Of a DNA stretch of 64,000 nucleotides, positions 1 to 12,303 are shown piece after piece. The notes beneath the pieces are model-generated. The model worked only from the letters and a program-made list of their open reading frames with translations. It did not search any database and was not told the origin of the DNA. Origin of the DNA: Euwallacea fornicatus (lineage: Eukaryota; Arthropoda; Insecta; Coleoptera; Curculionidae); NCBI RefSeq assembly GCF_040115645.1, contig NC_089557.1:3790501-3854500 (forward strand). The letters are read 5' to 3'. The position numbers and the translations under genes were made by a program. Every line of letters begins with the position of its first letter. Position 1 is the first letter of the stretch.

Positions 1-3000
1 GTGAAAGACTCGATGACAGTCAAACTCTTGTGGGGCCTGGGAATCACATGAGTGTGACACGCAGCAGAGCAGTGAATTGTTCGACTATGTGTCCGCTACT
101 GCCTATTGTGCCCAGTATGCAATACTTCATTGGCGTATCATAATGTTTCAGAATTCTATTGTACTTCTCTAGTTTATTCTTCTTTTGAACTTAGTTCGCG
201 GAAGTCGAACTAATGAGAACTATACAATGTTGATACAACCAATACCCTTTTGTGTTTATTTAGAATTTTCCCGATCACCACGTAAGTCCTTAAACTAATA
301 TTATATTCTATTTTGGCCGGTCATGAAAGCGATATAATGCTCGGTAAACAACCCGTTTATTGTAAAACCGGGCTTAAGGAAGGAGTCCCTGTTATTATGG
401 AAATTGATTAAAGGTTAAATTGAAATAGAAAACGTTCCCTTTTGAGTGAAATTCTACACTAGACTTAAATTAAGTTTAAGTATAGCTGGCACCTCAGTTT
501 TCGTTCGTTTGGGGGAAGGTTAAGAAGTGACCTTCGCTTAAGGAAAATCTATGATAGTCGTAGTGCAGTTGTTTAAGATGACTTAAACACAAATTCCGTC
601 GTAAAATAAAAACCACGCTCAAATTTGAAAAACAGCCGCTAAACAGTATAAAATGCGTTCGGCGAAGCCCGACTTTAAACGACCATAAACCGGAGTTAAT
701 ATCTAAGTATTAAAGCCACTTAAACCAGCCATATTTAGCGTGCCTCGTTCTTTTTAAGGGCTAAAGTTTACGAGACGGGCAAAAATCCGCCCCGGAGATC
801 TTTTCAGTTATTCGGGTTAACGGAGAGCGCCATTTAATTATTCACGAGGGACTACTGTAATGGACTGTACTCCGAAAAATATAGCCCGCGTGTGAATCTC
901 ACCTGAAAAAATGTCTGTCTCTCGAACTTCTTTGGAAATGTGCTCGGGGTATAAAATTAATGGCAAATTCAACTTTCCTTTGGCTCTTTCAATCAAAAGC
1001 TCGAAGAAATTGTAACATATGTGTTTTTCTGCCAAGTTCCGCTATGGTTGAAAGTTTTGAAATGGGTTGAACATATATCGCATTTTCTTGGAATAATACA
1101 TTTTAATCACCGGTTGAATTTTGAGTGATGGAAAGAACTGAAACTAGCAAAGCTTAAAAGCTTGGCAAGTGTTGGAGAACTTTTACGATCAATCTTCCGC
1201 TGGGTGTTATTGATGTTTTCGTCAAATATCTCAAAAGAGTAACAATTTGTTATGAGGTGATGGCCAGTATAGTACCAAGTTCGAAATTGTCAACTTCAGA
1301 TGAATTGGGGAAAAAATAGGCAGTGGTCACGTTGACTAGCCAAATCCTTCATATTTTTGGGCAGTAGAGTCTCTTTTCACCCTTCTGTACAATAAATCTC
1401 ACCCAACTAGGCGGAAAGGAAAGTCAAGAAAAATTGATTTCTTGGAGTAGTTTTCTTAAAAGGACTTATTTCAACATTGTTTCGAATATCACAGGTCGCG
1501 TCTTTCAATGGCCCCGGAAAAATTATTTTTGAATTTCTCTTTAAGATTTTTCACCGGAGCGTATGATGCAACTTATACTATACCGTTTTAGATTTAGACC
1601 GTTTCTTTTAAGGAGATTAACTACCCCTTCAAAATAAAATCCTAAATTTCAAATATCCTGTACATCGGTTTACATCAAACGTCTGATGAGAAGTAATAAG
1701 AGATTTAGAGCCTTTCTTCCATTAAAACAACAATCAAATTCAAAATATTTCGAAGACATGTTTTTTTACGTTTTGACGGCTTTATTACTGAAAAAATTAA
1801 GGGTACTTAGGAAATATTCTGCACTAAAATTTATAATTTTCCTTCATATTCTCTGTGGTGTTATTAGGCAAAAAAAAGCAAAGTGGCAACGATGCGGTTC
1901 GAATTCGTTTCTATGTATGGCGTGGAACGTTGATAGCAATTTTCTTAACGAGTGTTGTTATGCTGTGCAATAAATATGGACTAATAGGAAAAATAATCCC
2001 ATTATCCATACCAAAGCTTTTAATTTAATCAGTCTTGTTATGGCGCTAATTTTAAACTGTCAAAAACGCCTGCTGCCTATTTTTTACCGCGTCTCAGTCA
2101 ATTCCAATCGTATCAAATCTTCTTCCAGATATGATGGAAAACTTCCTTATTTTATCAATTCGCTTTCCAATTGAAAATTATCGAATAGAAAAATCGGGCA
2201 AAGACAAAAGGCTGTCTTTTACGACTGCTTCAGCCAAACGTGAAGCCAATTCAATTTACTTCTTTATCTAATAAAAGGCACAGAAATGGGGAAAGTATTG
2301 ATATTGATTACCTTTGGTTTATTATAGAAAAAACAGGTTATTGTTTCGTAAATTGAAAATTTCCCAGTTTCCATCACCACGGCTGAAATTTCATTATCCC
2401 AGGAATTTTTGCTCTATAGATACGTAGAAAATATTCACGAAGTGCCTGGGACATTGCAAATGTATTTAATACCTCTTTGTGTTAATAACCTTATCCAACT
2501 GAACTCTAATGCGCAACATTTATTAGCCATTATCGATGCCATAGGATGCAAACTAATGAAACTGTACTGGTATTGCATTATTATTATCAAAGTAAATAAC
2601 GAGTTTATAAAGTCGTTCTATTATTTACGAGATATACTGTTTGTGTCGCAAATTGTTATTAAAGGCGAAATATAAAATATTACTTTATCCGTAATATATT
2701 TATACTTTGAAACTGAAATCCCCTATTAAACTGAATTTATGTGCTGCAAAATGCAGTTTTAATGCATATTTCATCGATTTTGTGTCCCTTCATTTTATAA
2801 TAGACATATTTATTTAAAATCTAGTGCCATTATGACACCATTTTCAATACATACATTTACAATTTTATCGAAACATTTTCGCACAAAGCAAGAAGCGTAA
2901 ACATCCATCTGCTCACATGAATTCGACTACTTTTCAGTGAGATTTGGTGAATTGCTTCAGAATTAATCAAGTGGAAGACTACAATAAACGTTAGTCAGTG

Positions 3001-6000
3001 AATTAGGGGAGGACGTTGATATGTGCACAATCATTTGCTCTGCATAAATATACGAAGATATGCATGAAGCTGTATTTATCCAGGATTGGTTCAATAACCC
3101 TTCGGCGATATTTCAAAAAATCTTAATGAAATTACTATTTCCTTCGGCAAATCTCTCTCTGAATTTGGTTATTCTAAATGGGCTACTTACATGATGGGTA
3201 AAACGAATCTTCGAGGTAAGTCTATCTCTAAATTTGTGCGACAAACCAATTTAACCCGGTAGTCACGTGCGTAAATCTAATCGTATACCTTGCCTAGTGC
3301 ATGCCATAACCTGATAAACTTGTTAGATTGCTGTTCAGCTTTTAAAGCTAATTGAAGCTCTCGGGTTTGGCGCAACTAGTGAGATTTTAATCTGGAAATT
3401 GACTTTTTAAAGGGCAGCTTTTCCCTTCAAACAGCCCCAATTCGGATCGAATATTGGAAATTGCATTTTGGTAATGTTGCTTTTTCCTCTAATATTTATT
3501 TTGTACCCGAGAGATCGGCGGAATTTCTGCGAGCTTCGTTTTGAATTACTTACATATACGACAGGGGACCGAATTCGGATTTGAATTGAATTTATTTTTT
3601 CCCCCCGCCTCCCGTAATATCATATCTGTTAATTTAAAAAAATTCAAGAAATTGTTTCCTTTTAATTTATCACTTACTTTAACATGTTAATCTTCTATTT
3701 TTTCCTAATTTTAATTTTTTCTTACTTAATACAAAAATGAATGACAGAGAGTTGACAAGTATTATAAATTCATTGTCGTAGCACGAATTGCATTAAACTA
3801 GAAAATTTCGTAAATCGGCATTGAAGAATACGCAAGATTCAAAATATTTAAGTTTAGGACATCCAAGGAAATTATCGTGGCAAATGCACTAGTACAAATT
3901 ACTGCTGAAATTTGTCAGTTATTTGTCCAGCGTTGTGATAAGAAAGCAGTTGAAATATTAAATTTCATAGATATGTATATAAAATTCATGAAAATGTGTT
4001 TGAACTCTATGAAATCGATCGATTTCATGAGAAAAGTTCTTGCTCAGATTTCTTCTTTCCGAAAATTTAGAAGTTACCTGGATTGGAATTTCTGGAATTC
4101 CTGGCAAGTTCGAATTCCTAAAAAGAACTCATGGTACAATTAGGACTATTAAACTCGACTGTACATTTCTGGTCTCTTTTATTGGTCATTCACGTAATTT
4201 ATTTATATTTTCTAGAACGAAATTTGGCAAAGGGTATTTCGTGGATTTAACTTCGGCGTGTATGTACTTTTAATAATAAGTTCCACACTGTGCACTCTCT
4301 CTAATAATGATTTAAAAATTCGTTCAACTTTTAAGTTCTCACAGACGTTGAGATAATTAAAGAATATAAAAATACTCTAAATCCCAAAATTTCTTTCTGC
4401 AGTATAAATTTCATTTATAATTTCTCTTTTAGCGACAAACTTACAAGTTGCTCCCTCTAGAGATTTCAGCAATGACAGATTATAAATGGCGCTTTGTGAA
4501 GATGCGGAGGTGAAACTAATGAGAAACGAAAACACGGAGACCAGAAGGTAAATTTATGAATCTTACGTGTATTGATATTGATTAATAATATCGCTAAAGA
4601 CGAAAAGTATTGGAAATAGTAAAAATCTACTTATCACCTTTTAACACAGTTAAGTCACTCACATAAAATCTAAACCTAAGTTACAACTGTAATTTTTCCA
4701 CAAGAACATGTTCCTTTAGGCTTCAAGCTGTCTAATTTAGAAAATAGCTTCTTTTCTACGTTTAAGCTTTCCGACAAAAAGAAAAGAAAGAAATCAGATT
4801 TTCGTTATCTTTATTTTCCGAATCAATCAAAATGACTAGAAAAGAGATTGTTTGAACTATAGTTATCACTCATCTATGTACGGATGACTTTTTACAAAAT
4901 ATTGTATATCATTTTCCGATAAACGACATAGCTATGACACGTATATTCTCCTCCAAACGGGCAATTTTAAAAGGTCCATACCGTCCATCAATCATACGCC
5001 TCCAATAACATATTGTCCCAGCGATGTTTAAGAGGTCAAACGATTTGGGAATTGAAAATGGGGTTTAATTCCATTTATGTACTATTTGCTACAGAGAAGC
5101 TTTCAGGTTGTATCTATTGATACCTCGGAATTTAAGCCTTGAAAATTCTGTTACAGTAAAAAATTTACAATGTATCACCAAGCACAAATTGTATTTCTTT
5201 GTTCGCGTTAATTTAATCTTCCGCTTCAGATACGAGATTTATAACAATTCTCATAAACCCGTGAGAGTGGAACAAGGAAATACTTTCCTTTAGCTTTAGC
5301 TTTCTTTCAAAGTGTAAAAATCGACCTGGTAACGTATGATATAATAATAAGGGTAGGGGTGATCCTAAAGGATTACTTTTCTATTATGCCTTCATGTCTG
5401 CAGTTCGTCGATTCATCCACTGTGGAATAATTTTTCGCTTTTTTCTCTTGGGAAGACCATTTCATCCAGGATGGTTTATTTTCTTGATGTGTGTTTTTTA
5501 TTTATGCTTTTAAAAATGGGGGTTTTCTGGGAATATCAATTTTGCAATGGCACACTCTAGCTTCAGTGCTCCGGCACCCAGGACATAAATACACTCTAAA
5601 TGTATAATATATTATCCGCTAGTGATATATCTGAAGAGAATAAGTTAGCTTAAAACATGGTCAAATTTTATAGAAGCACAGAACTCCATGAACTTTGGCT
5701 ATAAGTTTTAGTGAAGTTGTTATACTAGTGGAATAGCAAGAGGAATTTTATATCTAAACTTGGCTTCTAAATCACGATATTTTGTAATTTTTATATTTTT
5801 ATCATATAATGTATTGGCGTTTTATAACTTCAGTTCGTCAATGTTTGCAGTAGACTGTTTTCTTTTACCTTACTCAGAACCCAAACCCTTCTCTTGAAGC
5901 GGATCAAAGATTCAGAAATTACTTTTATTTTAGAAAAGTATTGACATACCATTTATTCTTCAAAAAAACAAAATATCTATCTTATTTTTGAAATAAAACT

Positions 6001-6359
6001 TATTATCAAATTAATATCTCATATTGACTTATTATAAAAAATAAAGATGTTTTTATAAAATTTTAGTTTTCCTAGAATTTCACAAATTTTAAAACGGCAT
6101 ATTCTTCAATTGCAAATTGCGAAACTTTACCCCGATTTAACTTACCTCGTATCTTTCACGGTCACCAAGGTTCCCATGGTTACCCTCTAGAAACTGATAC
6201 TCTATATATATGTAGAGATGCTCGTGCCCTTTAAAAATAATCCGCAAAAAAAGTGTATAAAACCGATTATATCCGCATTGCAAATACTCCACCGGGAGCG
6301 CCAGCTAAAAAGCAAAAACAGATACCCCTCTTAAAAACTGGTAATATCTGGTTCACCAG
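1..6359. other. Non-coding, AT-rich DNA without recognisable genes
   Basis: Only short, unrelated reading frames (under about 100 codons) occur on either strand. None shows a protein motif I recognise, a plausible exon chain or biased codon use. I see no transposon termini and no RNA gene. Intergenic or intronic DNA of a gene outside the window is the simplest reading. Confidence 0.6.
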
Positions 6360-6464
6360 AACTGACCTACATTCCACACATTCCAATGTCAAGTGTTTTT
6401 AGCACCTCTTAAAGGGGATATGTTACTTAAGAAAAAAATAGCCCTGAACGAATGTAGGTCAGTT
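6360..6464. repeat. Short inverted repeat (15-bp perfect arms, ~75-bp spacer)
   Basis: AACTGACCTACATTC at 6360-6374 is perfectly repeated in inverse orientation at 6450-6464. The DNA just outside and inside the arms contains a second, weaker mirrored motif around CCCCTCTTAAAA (6325-6336) and CTCTTAAAGGGG (6406-6417). It could be a small MITE core or a transcribed hairpin; nothing decides between these. Confidence 0.6.
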
Positions 6465-9400
6465 AGTCGCTACAGGTAAGACAGAGTACGAAAACATCAA
6501 GACGATAGCCGATCCATGTCAACAAGTCTAACACAGGATTGGTCAGTAATTATCTATCCTTGTCCCGCCATATTAGATCGTACACTCACAGAGCTCATAG
6601 ATCGTAGATGAGGACTTTCCCGCAACTTCTTTTCTTGGTTTCATCATAACCTCAAAAATATTTGTTTTGATTTTAGCTAGTAGATTGTGATTATTTCGTT
6701 ATTTGTAGCCGACATTCAATTAAAATAGTTAGAAATTACATTCGAGGTTAACAATACTGTGTCTAAGGTACTGAGGTGTCTCCGTATCTCTTCACGCAAA
6801 CCCTCCAGGACTAGAATCAGTGTACAAAGCGAGATTCATGCAATATTACACTTTGTTTCCTCATGTGGGGAGTAGATTGATTTTCTCTCGAAGCTTTGAA
6901 ATCACATAGATTTAGTCAGTTCGGTGTGTCTCGAGTCAATGGTTAATGAATGATTAATGAAACGCAAGCAGAAGTCAATATTGTATATTACCAGTCTGTA
7001 GCAAAAAGTTCCCCACATGCCGTGTTATTTTTGCTGCAGTTGATCGAATCTTCGAGCTTAAGTAGCGGGGCTTAATAAACAGGGATTCTCTTTAGCCAAA
7101 AGCAATAAAGATAAATGCAATAATCGCAGGAAAAATTCTGTTTAAGACTATGCTTCATTCTAGCTCTGCGTATAATTAAGTCGGCCACCCCGAAGGCCGG
7201 TTTCGGGATTATTAGGTCTCATCAGATCGGTTCATCTCAAGTAAATTAAAGTCATGCTCTGATGTGCAAATTGGCAATTTCTTACTGTGTGCATAAATAT
7301 TAGGGTCCTACATTAAACATTAATTATTATATGGAGATATCTGTAAATGACCTCGACTCAATATACGTGTACTACAATGCCGGCATAAATTAAGCAAGTG
7401 TAAAGGGTTATTATCAAAAGGTATGTCTTGGATAAATTCATCTGTTAGTCTATTTTCTCAGTAAGATGTTTCATAGTTTAATCAAAGCTTTACGTTCACA
7501 GTTCACCACGTGTTGTTTTTAACGATGACTCGTCATTTCAGTGTTTTAATGGAAAATCTCAATAGTATAACAATCGCTGTGATTGCATCACCCCGTTTTC
7601 ACTTCTCCTTAAAGTGGGGCTTATAAACGCTTTAACTTGAATTAAACTTCGATCGTCTGCAAGTTTTCCTCTCCATAACAACTTCCATTTCCAATTAAGG
7701 GAGTTACACAAATAAAAATAATGCAAGACACATTTACTCAGGCTTATGGGCCACCTTACATTACTGCAGTGTATTTTCATACTGCCTGGAACTCTTTTAC
7801 TAGTTTACAAAGTTTCAGCGTATTTTTTCCCTTTGTTTCCAGAATTCACAGAAATATCGCTGGTAAAAAAGCTTTCTCGTCATTTGTTGCTTTGTTGTTG
7901 TTCGGATAAGGTGCACGTGCAAAAGATTATTAAAGAGCTTTTAGAACAATGCAAAAATTACTGTAAAGTTTCCCTTTTGGTTACAGGAAAAGTAGCGTTC
8001 TTCTTCCTCTGACGCAAAGCCCAAAGTAAAGAATTTTTGCCTTCAGAAAGGACGTGTTTCAGTGCCAAAGTCGGAATGAACACGAGCTTTTGTTTCGCAC
8101 TTTTATGCTTCGCAAAGTTCTGAGGAAATTCGACTGACTATAAATTACTAACTTATCTGCCCTGGCTTTTGTGCCGTTTTATAAACGAATTTCGAGAACC
8201 TGTCCAAGCGCCTTGTTTTATCGAACTTCTTTATTTCTGCTCCCAAACACTTGAACACTTCAACGAATTAACCCGGTTGGGTAATTTTTGAAAAACTACA
8301 TCTTCTACTTTAAAACTTATTACAATATTTATCAATGACTCACTTCGCGTTTGACCATTTTTCTGCTTACTAAACATCGACACAGAAATACTGCACGTGA
8401 GTGCCCTCCCGAGCACCTTTCCAAGTTCCAAAGCTCTATGCTGCAGTTGCTGCATCAGCACAATAGAGCCCTTTGACGTCAGCATCGTTAATTTATCGAA
8501 ATGTTTCCAACTTAATGTGTGGGTTTGAGCTGACTAATTAATAAAAGAATGTTTAAGTTCCTCGAATGAAAATATTTTAATTGGAAACATCCCGTTTTTG
8601 CTATGTAACGGTTCCTGATCCCACGCAAAAATAACTTTGTTTTTACCTTAAAATGCCTCCATAAACCCACGCGTAGGCTGATGTGTTGGATAATGAAGAG
8701 CACGTTTCGAAATGGCGTAATTAGTGGGATATATTACTTGGCTAAAAATAATGATGAATATCGGGAAGTTTATGTGTTTATTAGTAAGTAATGTACGGTG
8801 TGTTTTAGTGAGAAGTCTGGGGAAATTAAAATTAGCCTAACTAAAATCGCTGCAACTCGAGTTGAGGAGCAATGATCGATTTTTCAGTGTTAGTACTCAA
8901 TACCCATATCCTCGCTACTGTGAAACTTATTTGCTCGATATGGTCTATTTTTGCGACATTTAACGTTCTTCGGTAGTTAGGGAAAAAACTAAAAAATTTT
9001 TTTTATTGTATCACCCTGTAATTGGCAACTGAAGGAAATTAGGAAATACGTTTATCTAAGCACCTTACCTTGAAATGCTTTCTTCTAACCGTTCCCCTTT
9101 CGAACAGACCAATGGAGTGGGAAATTTGAACGTGCAAATTTGGCTCAGTTGACTTTAAACCGGAACCTGAACTTACCTGAAATGTGAGTCAAGTACCCCC
9201 CTCATTAATGGAAATTTTGTCATAAAATTTAAGCGAAATGTTTGCCACTTTGCTGCTGTCAGTGCGATATAAAAAGTTGTTAACATGAAGCTACCAAAAG
9301 CCAATAGATTTTGATTATAACTGAGCATTGCCTGAGTTCGATCTGAAAAAGCGAAAAAAATTGACATATTTTTAACGCAATTATCGGACGTAATTTCCGC

Positions 9401-10602
9401 TCTGCCCGGGCTGCGTGAGCTCATTCGAAAGAGAAATATTTGGGCTTTCTTGCGATGTCTGCGGGAAGCTGATACGATGAGGGGGGCCGGAACAGTGTCG
9501 TAGGAAATTTGAACTCGCAAAGTTCGTCAAATTTTTGCGCTTGCACTGCTCGTTTCTGCTCGGAAAAGATCCGATATTTCAAATGGTTTGACCATTTTGC
9601 ATGGCTGCACCGGAAAGCGCACATCCTGAGCCATCTTCCTGTACTGGAAGCGATCCTGCAGGGTGCAGCGGAAAGTGGTCGAAAGTGAAAATTTGCTACT
9701 TCGGCAAATAGCGTCAATTTGACTTTAGGGCAACATTGTGCCTTTCATGAGTGAATGTATGGGGCTTGCAGCTCCGTGAAATCCAACTGATTCGGGTAAA
9801 AAAAAAAAACAACAGCACCAGCAAAAGCTTGTTGTGAAACTCAGATTTAATTTGCGTACTTTGCAAACCAAAACAGAATCTGTGGGGTTAAGGTAAGTCA
9901 ATGAGATCCAGCCCGATGCTTCGTCTTTAATCCTGGATAATTAACGGATATTTTTCTAAAAAAAATTTCTTGAAATTCCGCTTTCAGTTTATTTTTCAGC
10001 TTAGTGTCCATGTTGATTAATAGTTATTCCTTTTTACTTGTAACTTTTTAGACCTCTTCTAGTTTTACTGACTTATGCCCAAGTTTTCTGCTCTGAAGTA
10101 GAAGTTTTTCAGGTCAAAAAAATAGCAAATTCTCCTGTATAAAGATGTAAGAGTTTTGGTTCTTCATGATTGTTCTAGAGACCAGGTTGACGGGTCAAAG
10201 TTGATAGTGGGAGTATACATGGGTTGAATAAAGATGATGGTATTAACATCTGTCTTTGAGTTGGTCATTTGTTAAGATTCTAGCACGATCAGGGGCGTGG
10301 CAATGTATATTAATGATTTTGCTGTGCTCCGTATAACTATAAACAGTTTTCGTGATTTTGATTTTATTTCTCTGACGTTTGGTTCATAAATTAATAGTTC
10401 TTCACGTCTTCATTCTTAACCTACTTTTGCTATACTTTTTTTATTTAAATCCAAAAACGTAAAATTTTTGAGACGCCACTGGTCATATTTTCTGTTGACC
10501 TCAAATTGATTTGATGCGATTTGTAGGTGTGACGCACATGCAAAGATCCAAACTACAATGCATGTACGTATATATAACTATGTTATATATATAAGCATAT
10601 AC
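6465..10602. other. Non-coding DNA, one orphan terminus-like motif
   Basis: No coding region is supported. A single CACCCTGTA at 9013-9020 resembles the right end of the CAGGGTG-type elements found later in the window, but I could not find a left partner, so no element is called. The minus-strand frames around 9173-9717 overlap one another and show no known motif. Confidence 0.55.
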
Positions 10603-10639
10603 ACCAGAATATGCTATATAATATATAACATATTCTGGT
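10603..10639. repeat. Palindrome with AT-rich loop
   Basis: ACCAGAATATG (10603-10613) is inverted as CATATTCTGGT (10629-10639). The 15-base loop is made only of A and T apart from one C. The preceding 40 bases are also alternating TATATA, so this is a strong cruciform or slipped-strand site. Confidence 0.7.
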
Positions 10640-12201
10640 CTCTTGACCAATGCAGAACTAATAAATAAAATATATTATGTAAGTGTCATCGTCAAGTCTC
10701 TCTGGTTGCGAACGAGTCTTCTGGCAATTCTCCCACGTCATTTAAATAATTCATGGGTGCATTTCTGCCCATTCGGGCGGCCTTAAATTCATAGGACTTT
10801 AATACCAAACGTCAATTTGGAATTTTCTTGCACGTTGCGTAGTCTCAGAAATTGATCGCTTTATATAAAAGCAGAACGCTTTTAGCCTTGGGCAAGAGGT
10901 CTTGTCTGTGCTCGCGAATAAGTAATTTTACATTCATATTTTTCCGGCACTCGAACGAAATCTAAGGGCCATGGAGGTATATTGCATAAATCATTGGGGA
11001 AAATTGGTTCGTTAATCTCATTAAAAAACATTGCATGCATCAGATGTTGCTCTAGCCAATACATCATTCCATTCTGGCAAATATTCGCGAACTCGATGAT
11101 TCCGAATGAAAATGAAATGCATGTTCAAACAAGGTGTATTGGGTGCCCAAACATTTTCCATGATTGGACAGACGTAGGTTTGCAATAATGGAAATATTCC
11201 TCATGTGGAAAATGAAATGAAACACCGGCTAAACATTATAAAATCCGTATCGGGAAATATTTTATTTATTTTTCAAGTCAAATATAGATGCCAACGTACT
11301 ATTTATTAAGTGCCATCAAGTGAATTTCTAAGATATTTTGTCCTTCCCACGTCACTCAGAAACCTCCTGTGTGTCGATATTTTCCACCCAGTAGAGCGGT
11401 TGAAAAAATTCATGGAAAGTTAATGTGACGTTATATTTTTATTTCCTTTCATATTTCTTCACATACACCCAATAACGCGTCTGCCAAGCCCTATGAATAA
11501 CGAAAAAGAATCTCCATTTGTTTACTTTTTATGAAGAAGGTTTTCCGGCTGATTCTAGGAAAGATGGATTTATTCTCACGTATAAAAATGTTGTTTGGTA
11601 AAAGATTTAGTATTACGTGTATTTTCAGGAAATTTAATGCCTTCCAAGAAAAATGTATTATTTGTATTCATGGCCCAAAGCTTAACAACGACAAGCTCTG
11701 TTAAATATTTAGATTTATTGAGTTTTCAGTCTGCCCAGATTTGAATTTTATAACGACTTAATTATAAGTCCACAACATATAAGAAACTGGGAAACTAGAG
11801 ATAAAATAAAGTTTCTTTCTAAAGAAAATACGTTCGCGTGATTTCGCATAATCAATTTTTCCTACTTAATTAGCGAAACTGCTACTAACAATAAGTAGTG
11901 GAAAGAGGTACCAAATCTTGAATAAATATCGATCATCTTTAATTATCTCGATTTTAAATGAACACTTCCTTTTTGATTATGTAAAGCCTTATATTATGTG
12001 ATTACGAGAGCTAAATATACAGTGTGTCTCGATTGTTATTAGAGCGAAACCATTCTCAAAACTTTAATAATGTTTTTTACTTCCGAAAGAGGCATTAGAT
12101 TGAAAAAAACTTTTGGACGAAATCCAGGTTAGTTCAGGTTATTATTTTGGATTAATTTGAGTAAGTTCGGGTAAGGTCGAGTTGTTGGTATCTAGGAGAG
12201 G
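10640..12201. other. Non-coding DNA, left flank of the retrotransposon
   Basis: No supported gene. An isolated terminus-like motif, TACAGTGTGTCTCG, begins at 12019 without a visible partner. Just before the retrotransposon there is a short run of degenerate AGTTCAGGTTA / AAGTTCGGGTAAGG words (12130-12178). Confidence 0.5.
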
Positions 12202-12213
12202 CTAATACTACCA
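12202..12213. repeat. Target site duplication, 3' side of the retrotransposon
   Basis: CTAATACTACCA is repeated exactly at 16485-16496. Twelve identical bases bracketing the element are the expected product of target-primed reverse transcription. Confidence 0.9.
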
Positions 12214-12229
12214 ACAACAACAACAACAA
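12211..12229 (-). repeat. (TTG)n 3' tail of the retrotransposon
   Basis: On the element's strand the 3' end reads ATTTATTTG followed by repeated TTG and then directly the target duplication. A trinucleotide microsatellite thus takes the place of the poly(A) tail. The first bases overlap ambiguously with the target duplication. Confidence 0.75.
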
Positions 12230-12303
12230 ATAAATCTTTCTGTTCCCAGAAAGGGGCTACCGACCCTTAGGTCTTTCTGCCCGTGTTGTTACAGTAAAGA
12301 TTT

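Noticed and set aside
838..1035. Short minus-strand frame and similar frames in 1-12 kb as host genes
   Set aside because: All are under ~115 codons, have no motif, and often overlap frames on the other strand. They are expected by chance.
9173..9717. Two overlapping minus-strand frames (115 and 98 codons)
   Set aside because: They use different frames over the same DNA, and neither resembles a known protein or has splice-like borders I trust.
12019..12060. TACAGTGTGTCTCG as the end of a further MITE (also 9013, 23414 and 27619)
   Set aside because: No inverse partner end was found within reasonable distance, so no element boundaries can be supported.
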